Shown here: in pieces, positions 35,226 through 44,322 of the stretch
Numbering within the stretch: position 1 is the first letter of the stretch
How the letters are laid out: every line of letters starts with the position of its first letter
Assembly (NCBI RefSeq): GCF_902459685.1
Contig: NZ_CABPSF010000002.1
Coordinates: 1,169,816-1,233,815 of the forward strand
Source of the DNA: Pandoraea iniqua
GTDB taxonomy: Bacteria; Pseudomonadota; Gammaproteobacteria; Burkholderiales; Burkholderiaceae
Direction of reading: 5' to 3'
Length of the DNA stretch: 64,000 nt
The notes under the pieces: generated by a model
What the model was told of the DNA's origin: nothing
What the model saw: the letters and a program-made list of their open reading frames with translations, nothing else
The model's database searches: none
Position numbers and translations under genes: made by a program

Positions 35226-36272
35226 TCACGCGGCGTCGTTGGCCGCATGCGTGGACACCGTTGCCGGTGCGGATGACGCCGCGCTCGCCGCGCCGTGTGC
35301 ACGCGCCGCGACCGCTTGCAGCCACTTCATCGTGGTCTCGGGTTGTGTGACGGGGAGCATATGTCCGCCGTCGATCAACGTCAGTCGCGCCGCGGCATAG
35401 CCGCGCGGCAGCCCCTCGCCATGCACGCGGTAATCGAGAATCCGGTCGCTGCGGCCGTACAGCACGTCGACGGGGACGCTCAGCGCGCCATAGCGTGCGC
35501 TGATACCCGGCATGTCGCGCTCGGCGGCGAGCATATCAACCGATGCCGCGTAGAAGTTGCCCGGGCGGAAGCCCAGTGCGCCGCCACCGCGGATCAGAAA
35601 GTCTTTCGGGGCATCTTCAGGGCCGAACACATAGGTGAGCGTCGTGCGCCCGGTCATCATGCCGACGGGCACGGCCAGCGTGCGTCCGATCCAGCGGCGC
35701 AACCATGCGCTGCGCACCGCCAGTGCGCGAAATGCCTTGGGCGGTTGGGACACCGGCTGCGTGAGCGGCGCGATCAACGCCAGTGCGCCGACCTGCGCGC
35801 CGTGGTTGAGGGCCAGCGTCAGCGCGACGGCACCGCCGAGCGAGTGGCCGACGACGAGCGGGTGCTCGAGTCCCAGAGTCGCGATGAGTCTGGCGACGAC
35901 CGCCGCCTGCGCCGCGAGATTGCCATCGCTTTCCGGTGACCGTGTCGAGTATCCGGCGCCCGGCCGGTCGATCAGGATCACGCGATGTGTGAGGGCCATT
36001 TCGGCAAGGGGCAGGTACGCGAAGTTACGTAGCTGACCACACAGACCATGCACGAACACAACTGCCGGTCCGTTGCCGAAATCGACGTAGTGCAGACGTT
36101 CGCCGTCAATGTCGAGAAACTGACCGTCCGGTGGCACGGCGGCCTCGGCGCGCTTGGCGACGCGTTGGGTGAAGCGCACGAGCACCAACACGATCACGGC
36201 GAAGGCGATCACGAGACAACCGAGCAAGTAGGCAATGAGCATGATGTCGGGCAGTGAGTTGAATGCGGTCAT
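35226..36272 (-). CDS. Alpha/beta-fold hydrolase, membrane-anchored
   Basis: 348 residues. An N-terminal membrane helix (about 8-33, IAYLLGCLVIAFAVIVLVLV) is followed by the alpha/beta-hydrolase domain: oxyanion HG in VVFVHGLCGQ, nucleophile elbow VVGHSLGGAVAL with Ser near 144, catalytic acid near DRILDYRVHG and His in DGGHMLPVTQPE. The C-terminus is Ala-rich. Such lipase-like enzymes cleave esters; substrate unknown. It may be associated with the neighbouring monooxygenase (lactone or ester hydrolysis), but the gap of 118 bases makes this only an inference. Confidence 0.88.
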   Translation of the reverse strand: MTAFNSLPDIMLIAYLLGCLVIAFAVIVLVLVRFTQRVAKRAEAAVPPDGQFLDIDGERLHYVDFGNGPAVVFVHGLCGQLRNFAYLPLAEMALTHRVILIDRPGAGYSTRSPESDGNLAAQAAVVARLIATLGLEHPLVVGHSLGGAVALTLALNHGAQVGALALIAPLTQPVSQPPKAFRALAVRSAWLRRWIGRTLAVPVGMMTGRTTLTYVFGPEDAPKDFLIRGGGALGFRPGNFYAASVDMLAAERDMPGISARYGALSVPVDVLYGRSDRILDYRVHGEGLPRGYAAARLTLIDGGHMLPVTQPETTMKWLQAVAARAHGAASAASSAPATVSTHAANDAA

Positions 36273-36390
36273 GAGGCCGTGCCGCGAAAGGGAAGTTCAC
36301 GCATGTCGATGGGAGCGACTTTGAGAATGCCGTCGACGCAGCGCGTCCATCGCGACGAACGCGCCTGAGCGTCTAACACGCCTAACCGGC

Positions 36391-38058
36391 CTAACGCGAC
36401 GCCGCTTTCATGCCACTCAGCGCGTCAGCCACTTGCGGGGTATCGACCTCACGTGTGGCGCGTCGCTCGAAGCGCATGGCACCGTCGTCGACACGACCCC
36501 AGCGCATCAGGCGCACATCGCGAAAGTAGCTCTGATAGAACACCCACGGTTTGCGGCCGCCTTGCTTCGGCAACTCGCCGGCGGCGCGCTGAATGTAGCC
36601 GGAAGTGAGCCCGATGGCGGGCAATTCGGCATGCTCGTGCGGGCGTAGCCGGGGCACGCACGTGTCGTAGCCATGCTGGTTCATGTGATTGACGAGACGG
36701 CAGACGTACTGCGCGATCAACTCCGCTTTCAACGTCCACGACGCATTCGTGTAACCGAAGATCGACGCCAGATTGGGCACGCCGCTGTACATCATGCCCT
36801 TGTAGGAGACGGTGTCGGCCAACGTCACCGGCTCGCCATCGACCAACAATTTCGCGCCACCCATCAGTTGCACGCGCAGTCCGGTCGCCGTCACGACAAT
36901 ATCGGCATCGAGCGTTTTGCCGCTCTTGAGGACGAGCCCCGTCGGCGTGAACGACGCGATTTCGTCGGTCACGATGGAGGCACGGCCGCTGCGCAACGCC
37001 TTGAAGATGTCGCCGCCCGGCGCGAGGCAGAGCCGCTGATCCCACGGGTTGTAACGCGGCGAGAGATCGCGCGCGACGTCCACGTGTCCCTGCGCCTGCC
37101 GCGCCGCACGCTTGATCAACACGCGTCGTATGGCGTTTGGCCAGCGGCGCGCCGCGTTGTAGAAGCCGAGCGTCACCAACATGTTTTTCATGCGCACGAT
37201 GCGGTGGGCCAAGCCGGCGGGCAGCAGCGCACGCAATCGTTCGGCCGCGCCGTCGCGTGACGGCATCGACAGGATGTAGCTCGGCGAGCGTTGCAGCATC
37301 GTGACGTGGGCGGCGCTCGGTGCCATGTTCGGCAGCAATGTCACCGCCGTGGCGCCGCTGCCGATGATGACCACGCGCTTGTCGCGGTAGTCGAGATTCG
37401 CCGGCCAGTGTTGCGGGTGAACCAGCTTGCCGGTGAAGTCATTCATGCCGGGCCACGCGGGTGAGTGACCGGCGTCGTACGCGTAGTAGCCGCTGCACAT
37501 GAAGAGAAAGCGGCAGGTCAGTTGCTGTGTCTCTTGTCGGCCATCGGGGTAGGTGCGCTCGATGTCGAGCGTCCAGCGCGCGATGGACGAATCCCATCGC
37601 GCTTCACGCAACTTATGACCGTAACGAATCAGGCCGTCGAGCCCTTCGGCATGCGCGGTGTCCTTGAGATAGTCGAGAATCTTGCCGCCCTCGGCGATGG
37701 CCTGATCGCTGTTCCACGGCCGGAAGCTGAAGCCGAGCGTGAACATGTCGGAGTCGGAGCGTACGCCGGGATAGCGGAACAGGTCCCACGTGCCGCCCAG
37801 CGACTGCCGGGCCTCGAGCATGGCGAAGCGCGTGCCGGGGCAGCGCTCACGCAGGTAGTGGGCTGCCGAGATGCCCGAGATGCCCGCGCCGACGACGATC
37901 ACGTCGAGATCGGTGGCCACACTGGCAATGTCGGTCGGGGCGTGCGAAGTGTTGGATGGACTCGATGGGTTCGATTCGTTCGATGTGTTGGGTACGGAAG
38001 CAGTACGGGTAGCGGTCATGGCAGATTCCGTCGGGTGCTGTTTTATAGCTTCGCTCAT
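36391..38058 (-). CDS. Flavin-containing (Baeyer-Villiger-type) monooxygenase
   Basis: 555 residues. FAD Rossmann motif VIVVGAGISGISAAHYL near 48, the region RYPGVRSDSDMFTLGFSF, the Baeyer-Villiger fingerprint FTGKLVHPQHWP (FxGxxxHxxxWP), and the second Rossmann VVIIGSGATAVTLLP are all present. These enzymes insert oxygen next to a ketone using NADPH and O2. The start at 38058 overlaps the SDR stop by four bases (ATGA); a second ATG at 38019 would drop a polar leader. Likely operon with the SDR gene, where the dehydrogenase makes the ketone and this enzyme converts it to an ester. Confidence 0.9.
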   Translation of the reverse strand: MSEAIKQHPTESAMTATRTASVPNTSNESNPSSPSNTSHAPTDIASVATDLDVIVVGAGISGISAAHYLRERCPGTRFAMLEARQSLGGTWDLFRYPGVRSDSDMFTLGFSFRPWNSDQAIAEGGKILDYLKDTAHAEGLDGLIRYGHKLREARWDSSIARWTLDIERTYPDGRQETQQLTCRFLFMCSGYYAYDAGHSPAWPGMNDFTGKLVHPQHWPANLDYRDKRVVIIGSGATAVTLLPNMAPSAAHVTMLQRSPSYILSMPSRDGAAERLRALLPAGLAHRIVRMKNMLVTLGFYNAARRWPNAIRRVLIKRAARQAQGHVDVARDLSPRYNPWDQRLCLAPGGDIFKALRSGRASIVTDEIASFTPTGLVLKSGKTLDADIVVTATGLRVQLMGGAKLLVDGEPVTLADTVSYKGMMYSGVPNLASIFGYTNASWTLKAELIAQYVCRLVNHMNQHGYDTCVPRLRPHEHAELPAIGLTSGYIQRAAGELPKQGGRKPWVFYQSYFRDVRLMRWGRVDDGAMRFERRATREVDTPQVADALSGMKAASR

Positions 38059-38939
38059 TCGTATCGGGCGGCGTCGGCTGCCGTGGCACGGGGCTTGCGC
38101 GCGACGGCCGTGCGCCGGTAGAACCAAACGACCAACGCCTGATAGCTCGCACCGAGCAGACGCGCCAGCTTGTCGACGCGGCGTGCATCGGCGCCCACGA
38201 GCACGCGTCTGGCGTTGTGCGAGACCCCCGCGAGAATCTGCCGGGCGGCCGCATCGGCACTCGTCACGTCGATCAATTTGTTGGCGCGACGGCGGTGCGT
38301 CTGTGCATCCATGCCGGTGAGCGTCGTGATGCTGTCGTCGATGCGCGAGGTGTGCACGATATTTGTCGCTACGCCGCCCGGGTGAACGCAGGTCGCGGTC
38401 ACGGGCGAGCCTGCCAGATCGAGTTCCATGCGCAACGCTTCGGTGAAGCCGCGCACCGCAAACTTGCTGGCGTTGTAGGCCGACTGCGTGGGCATGGCGA
38501 CGATGCCGAACAGGCTCGACGTGTTCACGACGTGACCTTCGCCCGAGGCCGTGAGGTAGGGCAGGAATGCCTGCGTGCCGTGCACGACACCCCAGAAGTT
38601 GATGTTCATCAGCCACTCGATATCGTCGAGCTGCGCCGTCGCGACGGGCACCGACAACGAGACCCCGGCGTTGTTGAAGATGAAATTGACCTTGCCGTGC
38701 ATCTCGGCCGTTTCGCTGGCCCACGCGAACACGGCGTCGCGGTCGGACACGTCCAGCCGCCGGGCGGTAACGTGCACGCCAAAGTCACGGCAGGCCGCCG
38801 CGGTGAACGCGACGCTGGCGTCGTCGATGTCGGATAACGCGAGATGCGCCCCTCGGCGCGCCAGTTCCAAGGCGAGCGAGCGACCCATGCCGGAGCCCGC
38901 ACCGGTGATGGCCGCCACCTTGTCGGTGAACGTCTTCAT
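38055..38939 (-). CDS. Short-chain dehydrogenase/reductase
   Basis: 294 residues from MKTFTDKVAAITGAG at 38939 with GGAGA upstream. SDR motifs: TGAGSGMGRSLAL near 10, NNAGVSLS near 90, catalytic Ser in NTSSLFG and YNASKFA (Tyr/Lys). The extended C-terminus (from about 240) is basic. It oxidises an alcohol or reduces a ketone with NAD(P). Overlaps the monooxygenase gene and diverges from the TetR regulator. Confidence 0.92.
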   Translation of the reverse strand: MKTFTDKVAAITGAGSGMGRSLALELARRGAHLALSDIDDASVAFTAAACRDFGVHVTARRLDVSDRDAVFAWASETAEMHGKVNFIFNNAGVSLSVPVATAQLDDIEWLMNINFWGVVHGTQAFLPYLTASGEGHVVNTSSLFGIVAMPTQSAYNASKFAVRGFTEALRMELDLAGSPVTATCVHPGGVATNIVHTSRIDDSITTLTGMDAQTHRRRANKLIDVTSADAAARQILAGVSHNARRVLVGADARRVDKLARLLGASYQALVVWFYRRTAVARKPRATAADAARYE

Positions 38940-38985
38940 GCCAATGTCTCCTATCAATGGATACGGATCTTGTCCGGTGACTTCA

Positions 38986-39009
38986 AAACGACGCCAAATT
39001 TCGTCGTTT
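38986..39009. promoter_or_regulatory. Dyad AAACGACG/CGTCGTTT in the SDR-TetR intergenic region
   Basis: Eight-base perfect inverted repeat with an 8-base spacer (CCAAATTT). It lies between the divergent genes, closer to the SDR side, so it may be an operator for the monooxygenase operon. Confidence 0.45.
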
Positions 39010-39021
39010 GTCACTCGTCAT

Positions 39022-39049
39022 TTGTCACTCGCATCGCGTTGCGTATAAT
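39022..39049 (+). promoter_or_regulatory. tetR-type regulator promoter
   Basis: TTGTCA (39022-39027), 16 bases, TATAAT (39044-39049). TTTGTCACTCG occurs twice in tandem at 39007-39017 and 39021-39031. Confidence 0.6.
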
Positions 39050-39050
39050 T

Positions 39051-39068
39051 TGGTGATGCGTGTCACCA
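39051..39068. promoter_or_regulatory. Inverted repeat TGGTGA-N6-TCACCA, likely autoregulatory operator
   Basis: Perfect 6-base arms around TGCGTG, directly after the -10 box and 22 bases before the TetR-family start codon. Such a position blocks transcription when occupied. Confidence 0.55.
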
Positions 39069-39089
39069 CTTTAGTTTTCAGCGTTCGTG

Positions 39090-39764
39090 ATGTCAAATAG
39101 CGAAATGGAACAAGGACTCGAATCGGACAACAAAGACGTCGCACCCTCGCGGGCGCCGTCCGGCCGGCGTTACGGCGGCGTGGGGCAGGCCCAGCGGGAA
39201 GCGGCGCGACGCATGGCGCTCATCGACGCCGGCACGGCGGTTTTCGGCTCAGTGGGATTCCGGCGCGCGACGGTGCGCTCGGTGTGCGGTCTCGCGAAGC
39301 TCAACGACCGTTACTTCTATGCCGCTTTCGAGAGCATGGAGCATCTGCTGCGGGCGACGTACGCGCATCATGCGCAGACGCTTCTCGGCCAGTTGCAGGC
39401 GGCCGTTGCCACCAGCGCACCGACGCTCGATGCGCGACTGGACGCCGGCTTGCACGCGTTTTTCACCTTCTTGCGCGACGGCCACGCCGCGCGCGTGCTG
39501 CTGCTCGAGGTGATGGGCGTGAGCCCCGAGACCGATTCGACCTATCAGCGCTATCTCTTCGAATTCGCCCGCCTGATCATCGGCATGGCCGACGCGCCGC
39601 TGCCGGACACCGAGGATGCGGCCGCCGACGCCCGCATCGTCGGGCTGGCACTTGTCGGTGCAATGACCAACGCCGGCACGGCATGGGTGCTCACCGGATA
39701 TCAGGACACGGAAGCCCGCATGGTCGCCTGTTGCCGCCGCGTGCTGCGGGGGGCGCTGGCCTAG
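39090..39764 (+). CDS. TetR-family transcriptional regulator
   Basis: 224 residues from the ATG (a GTG three bases earlier is possible). After a polar leader, the TetR helix-turn-helix spans about 30-75: ALIDAGTAVFGSVGFRRATV and LAKLNDRYFYAAF. The ligand domain is mostly helical and ends CCRRVLRGALA. It diverges from the SDR-monooxygenase operon, which it very probably represses. Confidence 0.9.
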   Translation: MSNSEMEQGLESDNKDVAPSRAPSGRRYGGVGQAQREAARRMALIDAGTAVFGSVGFRRATVRSVCGLAKLNDRYFYAAFESMEHLLRATYAHHAQTLLGQLQAAVATSAPTLDARLDAGLHAFFTFLRDGHAARVLLLEVMGVSPETDSTYQRYLFEFARLIIGMADAPLPDTEDAAADARIVGLALVGAMTNAGTAWVLTGYQDTEARMVACCRRVLRGALA

Positions 39765-39934
39765 GCGTCCGGTTCGCGGTGGCGCCGGACGCCTGATGAC
39801 TGACGCTTGCCGTCCGGCTTCTCACTCCTTGCTTCTAGCTTCGGTATGGCGGCGCTCGCTACAATACGTCTTTCGCGTTTGGCGCGCCCGCGCGCGACAA
39901 CGCATCCCTTTTCCTCACTCTCCAAGGGTCGCAA

Positions 39935-41137
39935 ATGACCACTATCGGAACCCCGCTGTCGCCGAGCGCGACCAAGGTCATGTTGTTGGGCGCTGGCGAA
40001 CTCGGCCGCGAAGTCCTGATCGCGTTGCAGCGGCTCGGCGTCGAGACGATTGCCGTCGACCGTTATGAAAACGCCCCGGGGCAGCAGGTTGCGCATCATG
40101 CCCGCACGATTGCGATGACCGACCCGGAACAGCTCAAGGCGCTCATCCTTGCCGAAAAGCCGGACCTCGTCGTGCCGGAAATCGAAGCCATCGCCACGCC
40201 GATGCTCGAAGCGCTCGAAGCCGACGGCATCGTCCACGTCGTGCCCACGGCGCGCGCCGCGCGTCTGACGATGGACCGCGAAGGCATTCGCCGTCTGGCG
40301 GCCGAAACGCTCGGCCTGCCGACCAGCCCCTACAAGTTCTGCGATTCGCTCGAACAGTTGCAGGCAGCCATCGACGGCGGCATCGGCTATCCGTGCGTGG
40401 TCAAGCCGGTGATGAGCAGCTCGGGCAAGGGGCAAAGCAAGATCGACGGCCCCGGCGACGTGAAGGCCGCGTGGGACTACGCCATGGCCGGTGGCCGCGT
40501 GAGTCACGGGCGCATCATCGTCGAAGGTTTCATCGACTTCGATTACGAGATCACGCTGCTCACCGTGCGTGCACGGGGCGCTGACGGACAGGTCGAAACC
40601 CACTTCTGTGCGCCGATCGGGCACAAGCAGGTGAGCGGCGACTACGTCGAGAGCTGGCAACCGCACCCGATGCCGGTGAACGCGCTGGAGCGCGCCCGCC
40701 TGATCGCGCGCGAAGTGACGCAGAATTTGGGCGGGCAGGGACTCTTCGGTGTCGAACTGTTCGTCAAGGGCGACGAAGTGTGGTTCAGCGAAGTGAGCCC
40801 GCGTCCGCACGACACTGGAATGGTGACGATGATCACGCAATGGCAGAACGAATTCGAGCTGCATGCGCGCGCGATTCTCGGCCTGCCGGTCAACACCACG
40901 CTGAAGACGCCCGGTGCCAGTGCTGTGATCTATGGCGGCGTGGACGCGGCAGGAATCGTGTTCGACGGCGTGGATCAGGCGCTGCAAGTGCCGCAGACCG
41001 ACATCCGTCTGTTCGGCAAGCCGGAGAGCTTCGTGAAGCGCCGTATGGGCGTTGCACTGGCGTACGACGACGACCTCGACGTCGCACGCCGCAACGCGCT
41101 GGAAGCGGCCAGCCGCGTGAAGCCGCGCGCCGTCTGA
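39935..41137 (+). CDS. purT: Formate-dependent phosphoribosylglycinamide formyltransferase
   Basis: 400 residues, ATP-grasp fold. N-terminal [24 protein letters not shown]-grasp motif [17 protein letters not shown], and [20 protein letters not shown] are diagnostic. PurT makes formyl-GAR from GAR, ATP and formate in purine synthesis, independent of folate. The ribosome site AAGGG lies nine bases before the ATG. Confidence 0.97.
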   Translation: MTTIGTPLSPSATKVMLLGAGELGREVLIALQRLGVETIAVDRYENAPGQQVAHHARTIAMTDPEQLKALILAEKPDLVVPEIEAIATPMLEALEADGIVHVVPTARAARLTMDREGIRRLAAETLGLPTSPYKFCDSLEQLQAAIDGGIGYPCVVKPVMSSSGKGQSKIDGPGDVKAAWDYAMAGGRVSHGRIIVEGFIDFDYEITLLTVRARGADGQVETHFCAPIGHKQVSGDYVESWQPHPMPVNALERARLIAREVTQNLGGQGLFGVELFVKGDEVWFSEVSPRPHDTGMVTMITQWQNEFELHARAILGLPVNTTLKTPGASAVIYGGVDAAGIVFDGVDQALQVPQTDIRLFGKPESFVKRRMGVALAYDDDLDVARRNALEAASRVKPRAV

Positions 41138-41171
41138 AGGCGGCTGACGGCGACCTCACCGGCCACACCCG

Positions 41172-42158
41172 CTAGGCCATCTGCGCCCGGCCGTGAGGCG
41201 CATCGAAATCCTGCAACGGTCCGACCGGTACGATGCCGATCGGATTGATTGTCCGATGGCTCTCGTAGTAGTGACGTTTGATGTGATCGAAGTTGACGGT
41301 CGCCGCAACGCCGGGCAACTGATAGATGTCGCGCGTATAGGCCGACAGATTCGGATAGTCCGCAATGCGGCGCACGTTGCACTTGAAGTGCCCCACGTAG
41401 ACGGCGTCAAAGCGGATGAGCGTGGTGAACAGGCGTATGTCCGCTTCGGTCATGCGCCCACCCGTCAGAAAGCGGCGGCTGGCGAGCCGCTGCTCCAGCA
41501 TGTCGAGCGTCTCGAACAGCGGCGCGACAGCCTCCTCGTAGGCCGCCTGCGTCGTCGCAAACCCTGCCTTGTAGACGCCGTTGTTCACCGTGTCGTAGAT
41601 ACGCGCGTTGAGCGTGTCGATTTCCTCGCGTAACGCTGCGGGATAGTAGTCACCCGCGGTGGCGCCCAGCCCGTCGAAGGCGCTGTTGAACATGCGCAGG
41701 ATTTCCGACGACTCGTTGTTCACGATGGTGTGGGTGACGGTGTCCCACAACAAGGGCACGGTCACGCGGCCGGAGAAGTGAGCGTCTGCCGCGAGATACA
41801 CGTCGCGCAGAAAGGCGGCGTGGTTGACCGGATCGCCCGTGACCCCCGAGCCCGGCGCGAAGGTCCAGCCGTTGTCCAGCATCAGCCAGTTCACCACGGC
41901 AACGGGAATCATGGCTTCCAGCCCCTTCATCGCCCGCATGATGAGCGTGCGATGCGCCCACGGGCACGCATAGCTCACGTACAGCACATAGCGCTGCGGC
42001 GCGGCGGCAAAGCCGGTCGTTGCTTCGCTGTCCGGCGCCGGTGCGCCATCGGCGGTGATCCAGTGGCGGAAGGAGGTGGGGCGGCGCTCGAAGCGTCCGC
42101 CCGTGGCGCGCGTGTCATACCAGTCGGTGTGCCACTTGCCGTCTACCAATAAGCCCAT
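41172..42158 (-). CDS. yqjG: Glutathionyl-hydroquinone reductase (Xi-class GST, YqjG-like)
   Basis: 328 residues from MGLLVDGKWHTDWYDT; GGAGG precedes the ATG. The active-site Cys is in YVSYACPWAHRTLI, followed by the family blocks VNWLMLDNGWTF and PLLWDTVTHTIVNNESSEIL. The C-terminal helical domain has GGRMTEADIRLFTTLIRFDAVYVGH (split: GGRMTEADIRLFT, TLIRFDAVYVGH). It removes glutathione from glutathionyl-hydroquinones. Confidence 0.95.
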   Translation of the reverse strand: MGLLVDGKWHTDWYDTRATGGRFERRPTSFRHWITADGAPAPDSEATTGFAAAPQRYVLYVSYACPWAHRTLIMRAMKGLEAMIPVAVVNWLMLDNGWTFAPGSGVTGDPVNHAAFLRDVYLAADAHFSGRVTVPLLWDTVTHTIVNNESSEILRMFNSAFDGLGATAGDYYPAALREEIDTLNARIYDTVNNGVYKAGFATTQAAYEEAVAPLFETLDMLEQRLASRRFLTGGRMTEADIRLFTTLIRFDAVYVGHFKCNVRRIADYPNLSAYTRDIYQLPGVAATVNFDHIKRHYYESHRTINPIGIVPVGPLQDFDAPHGRAQMA

Positions 42159-42212
42159 TTCATACCTCCAGCGTGGGGGAGTTCTCAGCATAGCTGCCGG
42201 ATCTGCCGCCCA

Positions 42213-42244
42213 ACGAAAAAACCCCGCCAGAGCGGGGTTTTCAG
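42213..42244 (-). terminator. Terminator of cspA
   Basis: On the minus strand AAAACCCCGC pairs with GCGGGGTTTTTT around TCTG. It lies about 75 bases after the cspA stop. Confidence 0.88.
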
Positions 42245-42317
42245 TTCGGGCAGACGGTTAGGTTCTGCCCGAGGCGCGTCGATCGGGTTAGCGATCGCTT
42301 AGCCGAACATCAATCAC

Positions 42318-42521
42318 TTAGACGGGATTGATGTTGCTGGCTTGACGGCCCTTCGGTCCCATCTTCACTTCGAAGGTGACCTTTTGGTTTTCTTGCAGGG
42401 ACTTGAAGCCCTTTGCTTGGATTTCCGAGAAGTGCGCGAAGAGATCTTCACCACCTTCGTCCGGCGTAATGAATCCGAAACCCTTGGCGTCGTTAAACCA
42501 CTTGACGGTACCAGTTGCCAT
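42318..42521 (-). CDS. cspA: Cold-shock protein
   Basis: 67 residues. The nucleic-acid binding motifs KGFGFITPD and DLFAHFSEI (RNP1/RNP2 type) are intact and the length is standard for one cold-shock domain. It binds RNA and single-stranded DNA as an RNA chaperone. A well-formed promoter about 100 bases upstream gives a leader of roughly 94 bases. Whether it is cold-inducible cannot be read from the sequence. Confidence 0.97.
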   Translation of the reverse strand: MATGTVKWFNDAKGFGFITPDEGGEDLFAHFSEIQAKGFKSLQENQKVTFEVKMGPKGRQASNINPV

Positions 42522-42833
42522 TTCTTAAATCCTTAAAGTTTTCAAATGAGCGAGCGAGAAGCTCAGTGAGCGCATGACATTAAAGCTGATCAGGTACAAC
42601 CGAGGTGACGCATAGGGCGACATTAGATGAACACAAGACTCGCCATACAACGTTCATGCACCCGTTTTTTTACGGGAAAGGTGGGAAGGTGTCAAGCGGG
42701 GAAACTTTTAGATTGTTGATCTACGCCAGTCTCAGGCCATTTTTCGTTGCAGTGCGACATGTGCATGGAGCAACCGGACGACCGGTCCGTCCACGTATTG
42801 CACTTCACGGTGGTTTGCGTCTGTTGGCATCTG
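42522..42833. other. Intergenic region holding the cspA leader and promoter
   Basis: About 310 bases; the cspA side carries the leader and promoter. The remainder to the GNAT stop (42834) holds nothing recognisable. Confidence 0.7.
42622..42650 (-). promoter_or_regulatory. cspA promoter
   Basis: On the minus strand TTGTAT (42645-42650), 17 bases, TCTAAT (42622-42627). Confidence 0.6.
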
Positions 42834-43352
42834 TTAAGCCGGCTGCCATAGATAGCGCAATGCAGGAACTTCAATGCCGGGTGAGACGGCTATGGGGTGA
42901 ACCGGGCCGGCTGCGCCGCCCAGTTGTTCGTAAAACCGGCGCGCCCGCGTGTTCTGCGCTAACACCCAGAGATAAAGCGGCGCGGTCGGATCGAGCGCGT
43001 TTGACCACGCTCTGACGCGCCCGAAAAGTGCCTGCCCGATGCCTTGTCCCTGCCATGGCGCGGCCACGTGGAGGTTGTCGACCAGAATGCCGTCGGCACC
43101 CGACAAGGCGCAGATGAAGCCCGCGAGCGGGCCGCCGTCCAGATCGGGGCAGGCTTTCCAGATGCGCAACGCGGGGTCGTCGGCACGCGTCAGCCGCTCG
43201 CGCCAGAGCGACGCATGTTCGCGCGCCAGATGGGCGAGGAGCGGACCGTCGGGGAGTGCGTGGGAATAAGTGGCCTGCCAGCTATGCGCGTGAAGTGCCG
43301 CAATGGCATCCACGTCTGATTGCGTGGCACACAAAATACGCGTCGCCGTCAT
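42834..43352 (-). CDS. GNAT-family N-acetyltransferase
   Basis: 172 residues from MTATRILCATQSDVDA. Acetyl-CoA motif A: VDNLHVAAPWQGQGIGQALF near 98-117, then LYLWVLAQNTRARRFYEQLGG. Substrate unknown. Confidence 0.88.
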   Translation of the reverse strand: MTATRILCATQSDVDAIAALHAHSWQATYSHALPDGPLLAHLAREHASLWRERLTRADDPALRIWKACPDLDGGPLAGFICALSGADGILVDNLHVAAPWQGQGIGQALFGRVRAWSNALDPTAPLYLWVLAQNTRARRFYEQLGGAAGPVHPIAVSPGIEVPALRYLWQPA

Positions 43353-43557
43353 GCCGTATTTCCCGTGCGCCGAGAGTCGGGGCAGGCAAAACAAGAATTA
43401 GCTTTGCAGCAAAAAAACGAAGCGAAATACATCGGCTGTCGCGCCGGCGCAACGCGTGCGAGCGTGCGCCGCAATGTCATGGACATGTCACCACCCTATG
43501 CAGCCTCACGAAAATGAGAGGGTGGCGTCCGGGGTCCGTGGCGTCACCGCCTGATGA

Positions 43558-43929
43558 CTATAACGCGGCGACTTTGTGTTTGCGCAGGCTGGCCGTCTTG
43601 CCTTGGTTTTTACGATGCGGCTTTGCCGCGGCGGTGGCATGCGTTGCCTTCACCTTGGCGGACTTCGCATGCGACGTCTTCATCGCCTTGGCTTTGGTGA
43701 CCTTAGTGGCTTTGGTTGCCTTGGTGGTTTTTGTCGCTTTCTTTACTTTCGTGACCTTTGCCGGCTTGGCTGCTTTCGCGTTCTTCGCTGGCTTGGCCGA
43801 TTTGTGGGTGTGATGGCGGGTGGCAGCGTCGGCGTTCTGTGCCGGGAGGGTGACGACGAGCGCCGCAAAGGCAGCGAACGTGATGGCGGCGAGCGCCTTG
43901 CGCGAAGCGCGCAGGTAGGACGTGAACAA
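43558..43929 (-). CDS. Secreted Lys/Ala/Thr-rich low-complexity protein (TTG start)
   Basis: 123 residues. I choose a TTG start because GGAG lies six bases upstream and the next residues form a perfect signal peptide: SYLRASRKALAAITFAAFAA, then VVTLPAQNADA and an AxA site near residue 36. A longer ATG-initiated frame (to 44079) lacks this logic. The mature part is very basic and repetitive (KVTKVKKATKTTKATKATK, KAMKTSHAKSAKVKATHA), like histone-H1-type tails. It may bind DNA, teichoic-like polymers or LPS in the periplasm or outside. Not recognised as a named family. Confidence 0.7.
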   Translation of the reverse strand: MFTSYLRASRKALAAITFAAFAALVVTLPAQNADAATRHHTHKSAKPAKNAKAAKPAKVTKVKKATKTTKATKATKVTKAKAMKTSHAKSAKVKATHATAAAKPHRKNQGKTASLRKHKVAAL

Positions 43930-44322
43930 CGATGTCTCCGTGGGGATAGCAAAAGTTAAGACGGGGCGGCTCGGCCGGCTGTCATTCGCGGCGATGCGGC
44001 GTGATGCGACGTGATGCCGGTCTGTTGTGCACCGGACGACGACCGGATTCCGGGGATGTGTAAAACCGTTGGCGCACACGAGCGGGCGCGATTGTAGTGC
44101 CGCTAAAAAGCGTTGTCGAGATGGCCGGGCGGCCGTCCGTCATGGGGTGAAGGCACCGTATCTCGTCTCTCACGAGAAATTTGTGCGCTGCCACATAGGG
44201 GACTCGCGGGGTAGGTATTTTCCCTAGGGGTGTGGAAAACCGCGCCACGACTTAATTTGCGGGCGTCAAAATTCATACCTGACGCCCTCAAATTTCACAG
44301 GTGAGTGCCGTTATAGGGCTCA
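43930..44322. other. Divergent intergenic region before the GGDEF gene
   Basis: About 390 bases. Contains a long inverted repeat at 44254-44294 and otherwise no gene-like frame. Confidence 0.7.
44254..44294. repeat. 15-base inverted repeat upstream of the GGDEF gene
   Basis: AATTTGCGGGCGTCA (44254-44268) pairs with TGACGCCCTCAAATT (44280-44294) with one mismatch and an 11-base loop. It ends 28 bases before the ATG. No T-run follows. Confidence 0.75.

Noticed and set aside
36391..38724. 777-residue monooxygenase frame
   Set aside because: The first 220 residues mirror the SDR gene; the ATG at 38058 overlapping the SDR stop is the better start.
43256..43813. Plus-strand hydrophobic 185-residue frame
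   Set aside because: It is the complement of the Lys/Ala/Thr-rich secreted protein, which has a signal peptide and ribosome site.
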